NCBI RefSeq assembly: GCF_900095265.1
Contig: NZ_LT607656.1
Location: 142,321-206,320 of the forward strand
DNA length: 64,000 bases
Reading direction: 5' to 3'
Origin: Janthinobacterium sp. UMAB-56
GTDB lineage: Bacteria > Pseudomonadota > Gammaproteobacteria > Burkholderiales > Burkholderiaceae_D
Below the pieces are notes generated by a model that saw only the letters and a list, made by a program, of their open reading frames with translations, made no database searches and was not told where the DNA came from. Positions within the stretch are counted from its first letter, which is position 1, and every line of letters begins with the position of its first letter. This document shows positions 34,793 to 44,607 of the stretch, piece after piece. Position numbers and translations under genes: made by a program.

Positions 34793-35692
34793 ATGACTAC
34801 TCAGACCATCAGCCGTAAACCTTCCCCCCGCATCGCCCAGTACTGGGCGCTGACCAAGCCCCGCGTGACGCAACTGGCCGTGTTTTGCGCCGTCATCGGC
34901 ATGTTCCTGGCCAGCGAGGAGTTGCCCGACTGGCACGCGGTGGTGTTCGGCACCCTCGGCATCTGGCTGCTGGCCGGCGCCGCGTTTGCCGTCAATTGCC
35001 TGGCCGAGCGCGAAATCGACGCGCGCATGGCCCGCACGGCGCGCCGCCCCATGGCCATGGGCGACATCACGGTGAAGCAGACGGTGGTGTTCGCACTGGT
35101 GATCGGCGGCCTGGGCATGGCGATTCTGTATCACCTCGTCAATCCGCTGACCATGTGGCTGACCTTTGTCACCTTTGTCGGCTACGCCCTGATCTACACC
35201 ATGGTGCTGAAACCGGCCACGCCGCAAAACATCGTCATCGGCGGCCTGTCCGGCGCCATGCCGCCCGCGCTGGGCTGGGCCGCCGTGGCGAACGACGTGC
35301 CGATGCAGGCCTGGCTGCTGGTCTTGATCATTTTCGTCTGGACGCCGCCGCACTTCTGGGCGCTGGCCATGTACCGCCGCGACGATTACGCGCGCTCGGG
35401 CCTGCCCATGCTGCCCGTCACGCACGGCTTGAAATTCACGCAATTTCACGTCTGGCTGTATTCGATCGCGCTGGCCGCCACCACCTTGCTGCCCTTTGCC
35501 GTGCGCATGAGCGGCTTGATCTACCTGGCCTCGGCCGTGCTGCTGAATGCCGGTTTCCTGTATTACGCCTGGAAGATGTACCGCCACTACACGGATTTGA
35601 TCGCGCGCAAAGCCTTCACGTATTCCATCATTTATTTGGCACTGCTGTTCGCAGCCTTGCTGGTCGACCACTACATTCCCCTCGGAACATGA
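34793..35692 (+). CDS. ctaB: Protoheme IX farnesyltransferase (heme O synthase)
   Basis: A 299-residue UbiA-type membrane enzyme that farnesylates heme b to heme O, the step before Cta[21 protein letters not shown] begins the protein; [19 protein letters not shown] is the aspartate/arginine prenyl-binding motif, and [21 protein letters not shown] is family-specific. The start follows the ctaA stop without a gap, and the stop overlaps the next gene (ATGA). Confidence 0.97.
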   Translation: MTTQTISRKPSPRIAQYWALTKPRVTQLAVFCAVIGMFLASEELPDWHAVVFGTLGIWLLAGAAFAVNCLAEREIDARMARTARRPMAMGDITVKQTVVFALVIGGLGMAILYHLVNPLTMWLTFVTFVGYALIYTMVLKPATPQNIVIGGLSGAMPPALGWAAVANDVPMQAWLLVLIIFVWTPPHFWALAMYRRDDYARSGLPMLPVTHGLKFTQFHVWLYSIALAATTLLPFAVRMSGLIYLASAVLLNAGFLYYAWKMYRHYTDLIARKAFTYSIIYLALLFAALLVDHYIPLGT

Positions 35693-36282
35693 AAAAATAC
35701 CTGACCCTGTTGTTGGCGGCCGCCCTGGTCGCCGTCCTCTCCGGTTGCGGCAAGCCGGCCGCGCCCAAGCTGGCCTTCAAGAATACCGACGTGACGGGCC
35801 TGGGCTACGCGCGCGAGTTCGCGCTGACGGACCACACGGGCCACCCGCGCACCCTGGCCGACTACAAGGGCAAGCTGGTGCTGATGTTCTTCGGCTACAC
35901 GCAATGTCCGGACGTCTGCCCCACGACCATGGCCGACATGGCCCAGGTGATGCAGGAAATGGGCCCGCAGGCGGACCAGGTGCAAGTGCTGTTCGTCACG
36001 GTCGACCCAGAGCGCGATACGCAAGCCTTGCTGGCGCAATACGTGCCTGCCTTCGACAAGCGCTTTGTAGGCCTGTATGGCGATGCGGCCGCGACGGCCA
36101 AAGTGGCGAAGGAATTCAAGGTGTATTACGCCAAGGTCGAGGGCGAAACGGACAGCAGCTACACGGTCGACCACACGGCCGGCACCTATGTCTTCGACCG
36201 CGAAGGCAAGATCCGCCTGTTCGTGCGCCACGGCGAAAAGCCTGCCGCCATCGCGCACGATCTTAAACTTCTGCTATCCTGA
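35689..36282 (+). CDS. Sco1/SenC family copper chaperone lipoprotein
   Basis: A 197-residue protein with a lipobox (AVLSGCGKP) and a thioredoxin fold. [16 protein letters not shown] holds the CxxxC copper site, and [19 protein letters not shown] supplies the histidine. Sco proteins deliver copper to the CuA centre of subunit II. Start overlaps the ctaB stop. It is the last gene of the oxidase assembly group. Confidence 0.95.
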   Translation: MKKYLTLLLAAALVAVLSGCGKPAAPKLAFKNTDVTGLGYAREFALTDHTGHPRTLADYKGKLVLMFFGYTQCPDVCPTTMADMAQVMQEMGPQADQVQVLFVTVDPERDTQALLAQYVPAFDKRFVGLYGDAAATAKVAKEFKVYYAKVEGETDSSYTVDHTAGTYVFDREGKIRLFVRHGEKPAAIAHDLKLLLS

Positions 36283-36324
36283 CCCGGTCGCGCCGCTAGG
36301 CGCCATCTTCAGGATACGCAGTAC

Positions 36325-37404
36325 ATGGATAAACGTTTCGAGCCTTACGCCCGCCTGGCAGCCATCATCTTCTTGCTGATAGGCTGCTTTTTCGTCTTGC
36401 GGCCCTTCCTGGCAGCCATGCTGTTTGCCGCCTGCGTGGGCATTTCCAGCTGGCCTTTGTATCTGCTCCTGCTGGAACGCCTGAAAGGCCGGCGCAACTG
36501 GGCGGCCGCCATCATGACCCTGTCGCTGGTGCTGGTCATCGTGCTACCGCTGGCTCTCGTCACCTATAACCTGGCTGACAATGTCTCGCGCGTGTACGAG
36601 CAGATCCGCGCCGCGCTGGAGTCGGGCAGCCTGCATCCGCCGGCCTGGCTGGCCAGCATTCCCGTCGTCGGCGAAACCATCGATCGCTATGTGCGGCGCT
36701 TGCTGGAAGACCGCGAGGAATTATTGAATTTGGGTAAGACCATGCTGGAACCGGCGCGCCATTTCCTCGCTTCCGGCGGCATCTTGCTGGGCACGGGCCT
36801 GGCGCAGACCAGCCTGGCCGTGTTTGTCAGCTTCTTCCTCTACCGCGATGGCCAGCAACTGCGCCGTGCCTTGATGACGGGCGCCGCGCGCATCATCGGC
36901 GACAGCGCGCCCGGCGTGGGCCTGACCATCAGCCGCACCGTGCGCGGCGTCATGTACGGCTTGCTGGGCACGGCGCTGGCGCAGGCCCTGGTGGCCGTGG
37001 TGGGCTTTTTGATCGCCGGCGTGCCGGCCGTGGCGCTCCTGGGTGTGGCCACCTTCATCTTTTCGCTGATCCCCGTGGGGCCGCCGCTGATCTGGGGCGG
37101 CGCCGCCATCTGGCTGTTTACGGAAGGGCAGACGGGCTGGGGCATTTTCATGCTGGTGTGGGGCGCGCTGCTGATCAGCGGCGTGGATAACGTGGTCAAG
37201 CCCATGCTCATCAGCCGCGGCAGCAGCCTGCCGTTTTTGCTGGTATTGCTGGGCGTGCTGGGCGGCGTGCTGGCCTTTGGCTTCGTCGGCATTTTCATCG
37301 GCCCGACCCTGCTGGCGGTGCTGTACAGCTTGCTGCAAACGTGGACGGGGAGCGAGGCCACCGTGCCGCAGGGCAAAGATACGCTGACGCGTAAAAAAGA
37401 TTAA
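36325..37404 (+). CDS. AI-2E transporter (UPF0118/PerM) family permease
   Basis: A 359-residue protein with about seven or eight membrane helices. Motifs near the C-terminus, IPVGPPLIWGGAAIWLF and GVDNVVKPMLISRGSSLPF, together with FVGIFIGPTLLAVLYSLL, identify the family. Members are permeases of varied or unknown substrate; the AI-2 export assignment should not be taken literally. Its stop overlaps the stop of the convergent CNNM/CorC gene by four bases. Confidence 0.92.
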   Translation: MDKRFEPYARLAAIIFLLIGCFFVLRPFLAAMLFAACVGISSWPLYLLLLERLKGRRNWAAAIMTLSLVLVIVLPLALVTYNLADNVSRVYEQIRAALESGSLHPPAWLASIPVVGETIDRYVRRLLEDREELLNLGKTMLEPARHFLASGGILLGTGLAQTSLAVFVSFFLYRDGQQLRRALMTGAARIIGDSAPGVGLTISRTVRGVMYGLLGTALAQALVAVVGFLIAGVPAVALLGVATFIFSLIPVGPPLIWGGAAIWLFTEGQTGWGIFMLVWGALLISGVDNVVKPMLISRGSSLPFLLVLLGVLGGVLAFGFVGIFIGPTLLAVLYSLLQTWTGSEATVPQGKDTLTRKKD

Positions 37405-38774
37405 TCCCTCAGGTCTGCATCGAGGTCCCGCTCCTGCTTGGGGATCACCTTGATGAGCACGATGCGGGGCCCGTTCATCTTCTTGACGACGATGTCGAAG
37501 TCGACAAAGGCGATGCGCTGGCCCTGCTTCGGAATGTCCCCCAGCTTGACCATGATCAAGCCGCCCACCGATTCCACGTCGTCCAGCCCCAGTTCCTCGT
37601 TTTCGATATCGATGCCGAGGATGCGTTCGAGCGAGAAGATGGGCAGGCTGGCCTTGCCGATCAGGGTGCCGTCGCTTTGCTTGAGCCAGTCATTTTCATT
37701 GCGGCGGAACTCATCGCGGATTTCGCCGACCATGGCGCCGAGCAAGTTATCGAGGGTGATGAAGCCCAGCGGACGCTTGCCCTTTTCGCCGATCAGGGCG
37801 AAGTGGGGCGCGCCGTCGCGGAAGCGGCGGAACAGTTCCAGCGCGGGCGTGCGCGCCGAAATGATGTCCACGGGACGCAAAAACGGCGTGAGCGAGGTGA
37901 TCGGCTTGCCCGCCTGCTGGGCAAAGAACAGGTCTTTCAAATGCACCACGCCCAGCACATCGTCTTCATTCATGTCGAAATACGGGTAGCGGCTGAAGCG
38001 GTTGCGCAGCACCGTGTCGAGATTTTCTTCCAGGGTGCTCGAGGCGTGCAGGGCGATCACTTCATTGATCGGGCGCATCAGGTCCGACACCGTCATCTGT
38101 TCAAAATCCAGCGACTGCGCCAGGATGTTGCGTTCGTCACGCGTAAATTTTTCGCCGGGCTGGCTGGTGCGCAGGATCAATTTCAGTTCTTCGGACGAGT
38201 AATGGGCATCGTGGCCACCCTTGCCGGACAGGCCTGCCAGGCGCAGCACCCAGTTGGCGCTGGCGTTGAGCAGGTAAATGGCCGGATACATGGCCCAGTA
38301 AAAGCCATACAGGGGAATCGCGCTCCACAGGCCGACGGCTTCCGGGTTGCGGATGGCCATCGATTTGGGTGCCAGTTCGCCCACGACGATATGCAGGAAG
38401 GAAATCACGCTGAAGGCGACGACGAACGAGACGCCGTGGATCAGCTCTTGCGAGGTGACCCCGATGGCGCCGAACAGCGGCTCAAGCAAGCCGGCAAACG
38501 CCGGCTCGCCGACCCAGCCCAGGCCCAGCGACGCCAGGGTGATGCCCAGCTGGCAGGCGGACAGGTAGGCGTCCAGCTGGCCATGCACCTTGGCCAGGAT
38601 GCGGCCCCGTAGTCCCTGTGTCTTGGCGATGGCGCGGATGCGCGTGCGCCGCAAGGTGACGATGCCAAATTCGGCGGCAACAAAAAAACCGTTCAGCGCG
38701 ACCAGGAAGAGGGCGAGCAGGACTAGCAAGACATTGTGCATGGGGGCGCGGAAGATGGGCTGTAAAAACGTCAT
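37401..38774 (-). CDS. CNNM/CorC family protein with CBS domains (HlyC/CorC type)
   Basis: A 457-residue protein: membrane DUF21/CNNM domain about 1-190 (LALFLVALNGFFVAAEFGIV), two CBS domains about 215-345 (VSDLMRPINEVIALHASSTL, DVLGVVHLKDLFFA), and a CorC_HlyC domain at the end (LERILGIDIENEELGLDDVE, VGGLIMVKLGDIP). The family takes part in magnesium/cobalt efflux or membrane-ion homeostasis. Older names call it a hemolysin, for which there is no evidence. Confidence 0.92.
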   Translation of the reverse strand: MTFLQPIFRAPMHNVLLVLLALFLVALNGFFVAAEFGIVTLRRTRIRAIAKTQGLRGRILAKVHGQLDAYLSACQLGITLASLGLGWVGEPAFAGLLEPLFGAIGVTSQELIHGVSFVVAFSVISFLHIVVGELAPKSMAIRNPEAVGLWSAIPLYGFYWAMYPAIYLLNASANWVLRLAGLSGKGGHDAHYSSEELKLILRTSQPGEKFTRDERNILAQSLDFEQMTVSDLMRPINEVIALHASSTLEENLDTVLRNRFSRYPYFDMNEDDVLGVVHLKDLFFAQQAGKPITSLTPFLRPVDIISARTPALELFRRFRDGAPHFALIGEKGKRPLGFITLDNLLGAMVGEIRDEFRRNENDWLKQSDGTLIGKASLPIFSLERILGIDIENEELGLDDVESVGGLIMVKLGDIPKQGQRIAFVDFDIVVKKMNGPRIVLIKVIPKQERDLDADLRD

Positions 38775-38851
38775 CTTAAACGACGAAGGCCACCATAGCC
38801 TAATTTAGCCGCGCACGCCGCCTGGTAGCGGCGGGCGCGCGGCCGGTGGCC

Positions 38852-40186
38852 TTACTCTTGGGCGGCCGTTTGCGGCCCGCCGCGCATGGCAAAGACCATG
38901 ACGGCCGAGACGATGGCGGGGATGGCGACGACGAGGAAAATCGTGCTGTTGGGCCAGTTCAGGCGGATCAGTTCGCCACCGAGCACGGGGCCGATGATGG
39001 AACCGATGCGCCCGACGCCCAGGCTCCAGCCTATGCCTGTCGAGCGCAGGGTGGTCGGGTAATAGCTGGCTGCCAGGGCATTCACGGCAGGCTGACCGCC
39101 GACCACGCAAAAGCCGGCGATGAAGATGGTGATGAACAGGAAAGCCAGCGACACATCGGGACGGCCGATCAGGGCGATCGCCACGGCGGCCACCAAAAAG
39201 CATGGCAGCAGGATGCGGCGGAAGCTGGAGCGGTCGATCAGCTGGCCCATGACGAGGGTGCCGATGGTGCCGCCCACTTGCAGGGCCGTCCCGGCCAGCA
39301 CGGCATTGGCCGTGGACAGGCCCGCATCCTTGGCGATGGTCGGCAGCCAGTTCGACAGGAAATACAAATTGAGCAAGTTCATGAAGTTGATGACCCACAG
39401 CAGTATCGTCATCTTGGCGCGGCCACCCGTAAACAATTGCAGCACGGGCGCGCCCTTGTGTGCCTTTTCATGCACGAGGTATTGCGTCTCGGCCGTGATG
39501 CTTACCGTCGGATCGATGCGCTTGAGCCATTGGGCCACCTTGTCGAGCTTGCGTTGCTTGAGCACCAGGAATTGCATCGATTCCGGCAGCAGGAAGAACA
39601 TCAGCACGCCGATCACCAGCGGCACCACGCCACCCACGTAAAACACGGATTGCCAGCCGAAGGCGGGAATCAGCGCGGCGGATAACAGCCCGCCCAGCAC
39701 GGCGCCCAGGGTAAAGCCGCAGGAGACCAGCATCATCAGGGTGACTTTCTTGCGCAGCGGGCTGTATTCGCCGGCCAGCGCCATGGCGTTCGGCATCACG
39801 GCGCCCAGGCCCAGGCCCGTGATGAAACGGATCAGTTGCAATTGCTCGATGCTGGTCGCCAGCGGCGTGACCAGCATGCACAGCGAAAAGAAGATGGTCG
39901 AGCCGATCAGCACGGGACGGCGGCCGAACTTGTCGGCCGTGATGCTGAATACCAGGGAACCGACCAGCATGCCCAAGAGGCCCGCGCCGAACACGGGGCC
40001 CAGGTTGGCCTTGCTGACATTCCAGTCGGCAATGATGGCGGGCGCCACATAGCCCATGGCTTGCACGTCGAAGCCATCCATGATGACGCACAGCCCGCAC
40101 AGGATCAGCATGCCGATCTGGAAGGAGCCGATCTTGTTGTTATTGATGAGATCGGGTATATCGATCGTCTTGTCTGCCGTGGACAT
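38852..40186 (-). CDS. MFS transporter, aromatic acid:H+ symporter (AAHS) type
   Basis: A 444-residue, twelve-helix transporter. LCVIMDGFDVQAMGYVAPAI near the N-terminus carries the DGxD motif of the AAHS family, followed by the MFS loop FSITADKFGRRPVLIG and RFITGLGLGAVMPNAMALAG with EYSPLR. Substrates in the family are benzoate, hydroxybenzoates and similar acids; the one here is not known, and no aromatic catabolic gene is in the window. It lies 123 bases after the NhaR-like gene on the same strand. Confidence 0.92.
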   Translation of the reverse strand: MSTADKTIDIPDLINNNKIGSFQIGMLILCGLCVIMDGFDVQAMGYVAPAIIADWNVSKANLGPVFGAGLLGMLVGSLVFSITADKFGRRPVLIGSTIFFSLCMLVTPLATSIEQLQLIRFITGLGLGAVMPNAMALAGEYSPLRKKVTLMMLVSCGFTLGAVLGGLLSAALIPAFGWQSVFYVGGVVPLVIGVLMFFLLPESMQFLVLKQRKLDKVAQWLKRIDPTVSITAETQYLVHEKAHKGAPVLQLFTGGRAKMTILLWVINFMNLLNLYFLSNWLPTIAKDAGLSTANAVLAGTALQVGGTIGTLVMGQLIDRSSFRRILLPCFLVAAVAIALIGRPDVSLAFLFITIFIAGFCVVGGQPAVNALAASYYPTTLRSTGIGWSLGVGRIGSIIGPVLGGELIRLNWPNSTIFLVVAIPAIVSAVMVFAMRGGPQTAAQE

Positions 40187-40309
40187 GCTGCCGCTCCTGT
40201 TTTTTATGGTGATCGCACCCTTCCGGCGAGGGACAGGCGCGTGTTTGTCTCAGGCTTCATTACAATCGCTTTTGATTGATTATTCAAACGTTATTTTCGA
40301 ATGGATTTA

Positions 40310-41224
40310 TCATGTTTCCTTATGAATCTTCGGCAGGGTCTGGATGGCGGCCAGGATCACGTCGAGTGCCGGGTGCATGATCTTGCGTTCGTTCGAGATG
40401 ACGTAAAACTGTTCGCGCAGCGAAGAAGCGTCGCCCACCAGCACGGCACCGAATTGCTCCTCGATATCGGCCGCCAGGCTGGCCGAGGCGAAGAACAGGC
40501 CCAGGCCCTTGCGGCCAAAGGCGTTGAGCATGGCGTTGTCTTCGAATTCGCCGACCACGTCGGGGCGCACGCCCTGCTGCACCATCCATTCGTCGATGCG
40601 CCCGCGCAGGGCGTTGTTGCGCGTAGGCAGTAAAAATGGCGCGCCGTGCAGGCTGTGCGGGAAATTGTCGCGGTATTGCGCGGCCAGCGCGGGGATGGCG
40701 AACAGCTTCATGGCGCTTTCCCCCCACAGGTGGCTGGACACGCGCAGGCTGGCGCCGGCCGGCACGGCGCGGTCCGTCAACACCAGGTCCAGCTTGTGCA
40801 GGGCCAGGTCGGCCAGCAGGGATTCGAATTCGTCTTCCAGGCACACCAGTTTGACGGGCTGGTCCAGGCTGCGCGTGGCGTCGAGCATGCGGTAAGCCAT
40901 CAGTTTCGGCAGGGAATCGGAAATGCCCACCGTCAGGCGCATCTTTTCCGCGTCGGTATCGGCCAGCGCATCTTGCATCTGCTCGCCCAGCAGGAAAATC
41001 TGGTCCGCATAGCCGAGCGCCAGCCGGCCCGCTTCCGTCGGCACCAAACGCCGTCCCTGCGGCTGCAGCAAGGACTTGCCCAGTTCCTTTTCCAGCAGGG
41101 CCAGCTGGGTGCTGATGGTTTGCACGGCCAGTCCCAGACGTTCGGCCGCGCGCGTCACGCCGCCTTCCTTGGCGACCACCCAAAAGAAGTACAAATGACG
41201 GTAATTAAACCCCGTGGTTTTCAT
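40310..41224 (-). CDS. nhaR: LysR family regulator, NhaR-like
   Basis: A 304-residue regulator. The N-terminus FNYRHLYFFWVVAKEGGVTR and AERLGLAVQTISTQLALLE match the NhaR subgroup of LysR proteins, and LKLFAIPALAAQYR-like sequence follows in the effector domain. NhaR activates a sodium/proton antiporter gene in enterobacteria; no antiporter is adjacent here, so the target is open. The neighbours are an MFS transporter downstream and the divergent TerC-type gene 117 bases away. Confidence 0.8.
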   Translation of the reverse strand: MKTTGFNYRHLYFFWVVAKEGGVTRAAERLGLAVQTISTQLALLEKELGKSLLQPQGRRLVPTEAGRLALGYADQIFLLGEQMQDALADTDAEKMRLTVGISDSLPKLMAYRMLDATRSLDQPVKLVCLEDEFESLLADLALHKLDLVLTDRAVPAGASLRVSSHLWGESAMKLFAIPALAAQYRDNFPHSLHGAPFLLPTRNNALRGRIDEWMVQQGVRPDVVGEFEDNAMLNAFGRKGLGLFFASASLAADIEEQFGAVLVGDASSLREQFYVISNERKIMHPALDVILAAIQTLPKIHKET

Positions 41225-41341
41225 CGCTGCACCCTCTATCTTCTGTTTTTACGAAGTAATGCTTCTATTATCTTCCATTTTTAAATGTGTCATACGTCCC
41301 TATACTACCTTCCATTGAATGTGGATAAAGGGGAACTATCG

Positions 41342-42421
41342 ATGAAACATTTCAGAGTGTCATTTTTAGTGACATTTATCTGCCTGGGCATTTCCGCCTG
41401 GTGGGGTTACACGCACGGTGGCGTGCAAACGATGCTGGCAGCGCTCGGTATCGCGGTGATCCTGGGCGTGATGGAAGTATCGCTGTCGTTCGACAACGCG
41501 GTGGTGAATGCCTCGGTGCTGAAGAACTGGGACAAGTTCTGGCAGAACCTGTTCCTCGGCGTGGGCATCATCATCGCCGTCTTCGGCATGCGCTTGCTGT
41601 TCCCGCTGGTCATCGTGGCGCAAGCGGCGGACCTGGGCTTGCTGGAAGTATGGAATCTGGCCCTGAGCAATCCGGAGCAGTATTCGATGCACCTGACGAA
41701 TCACCACGCGGAAGTGGCGGCATTCGGCGGCATTTTCCTGCTGCTGGTGTTCCTGAACTTCTTGCTCGACGCGGAAAAAGAAACGCATTGGCTGGGGCGT
41801 ATTGAAGAAAAACTGGGTGCGCTGGGCAAGATATCGTCGATTTCCGTGATGATTGCGCTGGGCACCCTGATGGCCAGTCTGTCGATGATCGAAGAAGGCC
41901 AGAAGCTGGTGGTCTTGACGGCCGGCCTATGGGGCATCTTGACTTACGTGGGCGTCGATGTGATCAGTGGCTTGCTGGAAGGCGATAACGGCGACGGCAA
42001 CATGGGCGACATCGTCAAGCGCGGCGGTATTGGCGGCTTTCTGTACCTGGAAGTGCTGGATGCCTCGTTCAGCTTTGACGGCGTGATCGGCGCGTTTGCC
42101 ATCACCAAGGATGTCGTGATCATCATGCTGGGCCTGGCTATCGGCGCGATGTTCGTGCGTTCGATGACGGTGTTCCTGGTGCGCAAGGGTACGCTGGACG
42201 AGTTCGTTTATCTGGAGCACGGCGCGCACTATGCGATCGGTATCCTGGCCGTGATCATGTTGGTCAGCATGAAGTTCCACATTCCTGAGATCTTCACGGG
42301 TCTGATTGGCGTGGCTTTCATTCTCGCCTCGCTGTGGTCGTCTATCCGCCACAAACGCAGGATGGCCATCGAGGACGGCAAGACGCAAGCGCCGCTAGCA
42401 GTCAAGGCAACAGCAGTGTAA
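41342..42421 (+). CDS. TerC-type integral membrane protein (DUF475)
   Basis: A 359-residue membrane protein with about nine helices. MEVSLSFDNAVVNASVLKNW and DASFSFDGVIGAFAITKDVV carry the paired acidic/asparagine motifs of the TerC/Alx superfamily; the length and sequence fit the DUF475 branch. Related proteins affect tellurite resistance and metal (manganese) export. A GGGGAA ribosome site is before the ATG at 41342; an upstream in-frame start at 41285 has none. It opens the Ter-type cluster. Confidence 0.92.
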   Translation: MKHFRVSFLVTFICLGISAWWGYTHGGVQTMLAALGIAVILGVMEVSLSFDNAVVNASVLKNWDKFWQNLFLGVGIIIAVFGMRLLFPLVIVAQAADLGLLEVWNLALSNPEQYSMHLTNHHAEVAAFGGIFLLLVFLNFLLDAEKETHWLGRIEEKLGALGKISSISVMIALGTLMASLSMIEEGQKLVVLTAGLWGILTYVGVDVISGLLEGDNGDGNMGDIVKRGGIGGFLYLEVLDASFSFDGVIGAFAITKDVVIIMLGLAIGAMFVRSMTVFLVRKGTLDEFVYLEHGAHYAIGILAVIMLVSMKFHIPEIFTGLIGVAFILASLWSSIRHKRRMAIEDGKTQAPLAVKATAV

Positions 42422-42473
42422 AGAATGCGCGGCAAACGCCACACCCGTTTGCCAGCGTGATGCAGCAAGCGCT

Positions 42474-42503
42474 GCCGCCGGTCCGGGGAGTCGGGCCGGT
42501 GGC
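42474..42503 (+). repeat. Hairpin between the TerC-type gene and terD
   Basis: GCCGCCGGTCC pairs with GGGCCGGTGGC (with G-T pairs) around an eight-base loop. No T tract follows, so it is not a standard terminator. It may protect an mRNA end or regulate terD. Confidence 0.4.
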
Positions 42504-42553
42504 GGGCGCCAGGTGGACAAGTAATTTTTTATTTCACATAGGAGAAATACATC

Positions 42554-43129
42554 ATGGCAATCAGTCTGCAAAAAGGCGGCAACGTCAACCTGAGCAAGGA
42601 AGCCCCTGGCATTTCGAAAATGATCATCGGCCTGGGCTGGGATGCCCGCGCCACCGATGGCGCCGCGTTCGACATCGACGGTTCCGTGTTCCTGCTGAAG
42701 GCCGACGGCAAGGTGCGCGCCGACCTCGACATGATTTTCTACAACAACCTGAAATCGAGCGACGGCTCGATTACCCACTCGGGCGACAACACCACGGGCG
42801 CTGGCGATGGCGACGATGAGACCGTTGTCGTCGACCTGGCCATGGTGCCAGCCGAGATCGACAAGATCGCCGTCTGCGTCACGATACATGATGCCGAGGC
42901 GCGCAAGCAAAACTTTGGTATGGTATCGAAGGCCTACGTGCGTTGCGTGAATGCCAATGGCAACACGGAAATCGCCCGCTTCGACCTGTCGGAAGACGGT
43001 TCGGCGGAAACGGCCATGGTCTTCGGTGAAATCTACCGCAATGGCGCCGATTGGAAATTCAAGGCTATCGGTCAGGGCTACAAGGGCGGCCTGGGCCCAC
43101 TCGCCGCCTCCTTTGGCGTCGGTGTTTAA
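42554..43129 (+). CDS. terD: TerD family protein
   Basis: A 191-residue cytosolic calcium-binding protein of the tellurium-resistance family. ISLQKGGNVNLSKEAPG at the start, GLGWDAR, the acidic loop AAFDIDGSVFLL and the second site GDNTTGAGDGDDETVVVDL are all conserved metal-site motifs. TerD proteins are involved in stress and envelope responses; the exact biochemical role is unsettled. AGGAGA precedes the ATG. A related gene lies at 43935. Confidence 0.95.
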   Translation: MAISLQKGGNVNLSKEAPGISKMIIGLGWDARATDGAAFDIDGSVFLLKADGKVRADLDMIFYNNLKSSDGSITHSGDNTTGAGDGDDETVVVDLAMVPAEIDKIAVCVTIHDAEARKQNFGMVSKAYVRCVNANGNTEIARFDLSEDGSAETAMVFGEIYRNGADWKFKAIGQGYKGGLGPLAASFGVGV

Positions 43130-43145
43130 GTTGTAAGCAATCAGG

Positions 43146-43166
43146 GCGGTCCGCTGTCTGGACCGC
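43146..43166 (+). repeat. Hairpin between terD and the AIM24 gene
   Basis: GCGGTCC and GGACCGC form a perfect seven-base stem with a seven-base loop, followed by CTCCC and no T tract. It shares its stem sequence with the hairpin in the gap after the second TerD gene. Confidence 0.45.
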
Positions 43167-43199
43167 TCCCATCATCACTGCGTTGAGGAAGGAACAGAT

Positions 43200-43895
43200 A
43201 TGCCAGTTTTCAATATTACCGGGGACGTCGATCCCTTCCTGCATGTGTCGCTGGCCAAGGGCGAGAAGATTTATTGCGAATCGAACGCGATGGTGATGAT
43301 GGAAACCAATCTTGAACTGAAGGGCAAGATGACGGGCGGCATAGGCGCTGCGCTGATGCGCACCTTTGCCAACGGGGAATCGTTCTTTCAGCAGCATATC
43401 GAGGCCATGCGGGGCGACGGCGACTGCCTGCTGTCACCCACGTTGCCTGGCGCGATGCGGGTGCTCGAGGTGGGCGCCCAGCAATACATGATCAGCGACG
43501 GCGCCTTCGTGGCGGCCAGTTCTGGCGTGGAATTGAAGGTGCGCACGCAAAGCCTTGGCAATGCGCTGTTTGCCCAGAGCGGTGGTTTTTTCATTACCGA
43601 GACGGCAGGCAGCGGCCAGTTGGCGGTGTCCGGTTTTGGCGCGATGTCGATACTCGAAGTGACGCCGGGCAAGGACGTGGTGATCGATAACTCGCACGTC
43701 GTGTGCTGGGACAACCGCCTGCAATACGACATTTCCATCACGACCGGTAGCAGCGGCGGCTTTCTGGGGAACCTGATCAATAGCCAGACCAGCGGCGAGG
43801 GCATGGTATTGAAGTTTTCAGGCACGGGAAAAATCCTTGTGTGCTCGCGCAACCGCGCGGCCTTCCTCGCCTGGACGCAAAGCAAGCCGGCGTAA
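43200..43895 (+). CDS. AIM24 family protein
   Basis: A 231-residue beta-rich protein of the AIM24/TIGR00266 family. FLHVSLAKGEKIYCESNAMV, EGMVLKFSGTGKILVCSRN and QYDISITTGSSGGFLGNLI are typical. Bacterial members often sit among TerD genes, as here, and are of unknown function; the mitochondrial homologue organises inner-membrane structure. AAGGAAC precedes the ATG. Confidence 0.9.
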   Translation: MPVFNITGDVDPFLHVSLAKGEKIYCESNAMVMMETNLELKGKMTGGIGAALMRTFANGESFFQQHIEAMRGDGDCLLSPTLPGAMRVLEVGAQQYMISDGAFVAASSGVELKVRTQSLGNALFAQSGGFFITETAGSGQLAVSGFGAMSILEVTPGKDVVIDNSHVVCWDNRLQYDISITTGSSGGFLGNLINSQTSGEGMVLKFSGTGKILVCSRNRAAFLAWTQSKPA

Positions 43896-43934
43896 TGATT
43901 ACTTGATGCAATTAACCAAACAGGAGCAATGCGT

Positions 43935-44516
43935 ATGTCTGTCAATTTGAGTAAAGGCCAGAAGATTTCTCTGGACAAAGAAGCTGGTGCCACCCTGACC
44001 CATATCACCATGGGCCTGGGCTGGGATGCCGTCAAGACCAAGGGTTTCCTGGGCTTCGGTTCGAAGACCGAAGCCATCGACCTGGACGCCTCGTGCGTCA
44101 TGTTCGATGAAAACAAGGGTACCTCAGACATCGTCTGGTTCCGCCAGCTGAAAAGCAAGGACGGCAGCATCGTTCACACGGGCGACAACCGTACGGGTGC
44201 AGGCGATGGCGACGACGAACAGATCAATGTCGATCTGTCGAAAGTGCCGGCGCACGTGAAAAGCCTGGTCTTCACCGTCAACAGCTTTACTGGCCAGAAC
44301 TTCTCGCAGGTGGAAAACGCCTATTGCCGCATCGTGAATGCCAGCAATAACCAGGAAGTCGCGCGTTTCAACCTGTCTGTGCAAGGTTCCCACACGGCAC
44401 AGGTCATGGCCAAGCTGTACCGCCATAACGGCGAATGGAAGATGCACGCCATCGGAGAAAACGGCAACGGTCGCACCTTTGACGACCTGATGCCCCAAAT
44501 TGCCGTGCATCTATAA
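43935..44516 (+). CDS. Second TerD family protein (TerZ/TerD-like)
   Basis: A 193-residue paralogue of the terD product. It begins MSVNLSKGQKISLDKEAG and has TMGLGWDAV, AIDLDASCVMFDENKG and GDNRTGAGDGDDEQINVDL, so both calcium-site loops are kept. It carries a short insert (KTKGFLGFGSKTE) absent from the first TerD. Two close ATGs are possible; the second, at 43935, is eight bases after GGAG, while the first is only two away. Confidence 0.93.
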   Translation: MSVNLSKGQKISLDKEAGATLTHITMGLGWDAVKTKGFLGFGSKTEAIDLDASCVMFDENKGTSDIVWFRQLKSKDGSIVHTGDNRTGAGDGDDEQINVDLSKVPAHVKSLVFTVNSFTGQNFSQVENAYCRIVNASNNQEVARFNLSVQGSHTAQVMAKLYRHNGEWKMHAIGENGNGRTFDDLMPQIAVHL

Positions 44517-44553
44517 ATTGTAGTTGTAAGGAGCAGTACGCAGCAGGCGGGGG

Positions 44554-44580
44554 GCGGACCGGATACCGGCCCTTGTCCGC
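44554..44580 (+). repeat. Hairpin after the second TerD gene
   Basis: GCGGAC (44554-44559) pairs with GTCCGC (44575-44580), with an inner CCGG/CCGG pairing in the loop. Together with the hairpins at 42474 and 43146 it places a related stem in three gaps of this cluster. Confidence 0.4.
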
Positions 44581-44607
44581 TGCTTTACATTTGGAGAGTA
44601 TGTCGTG

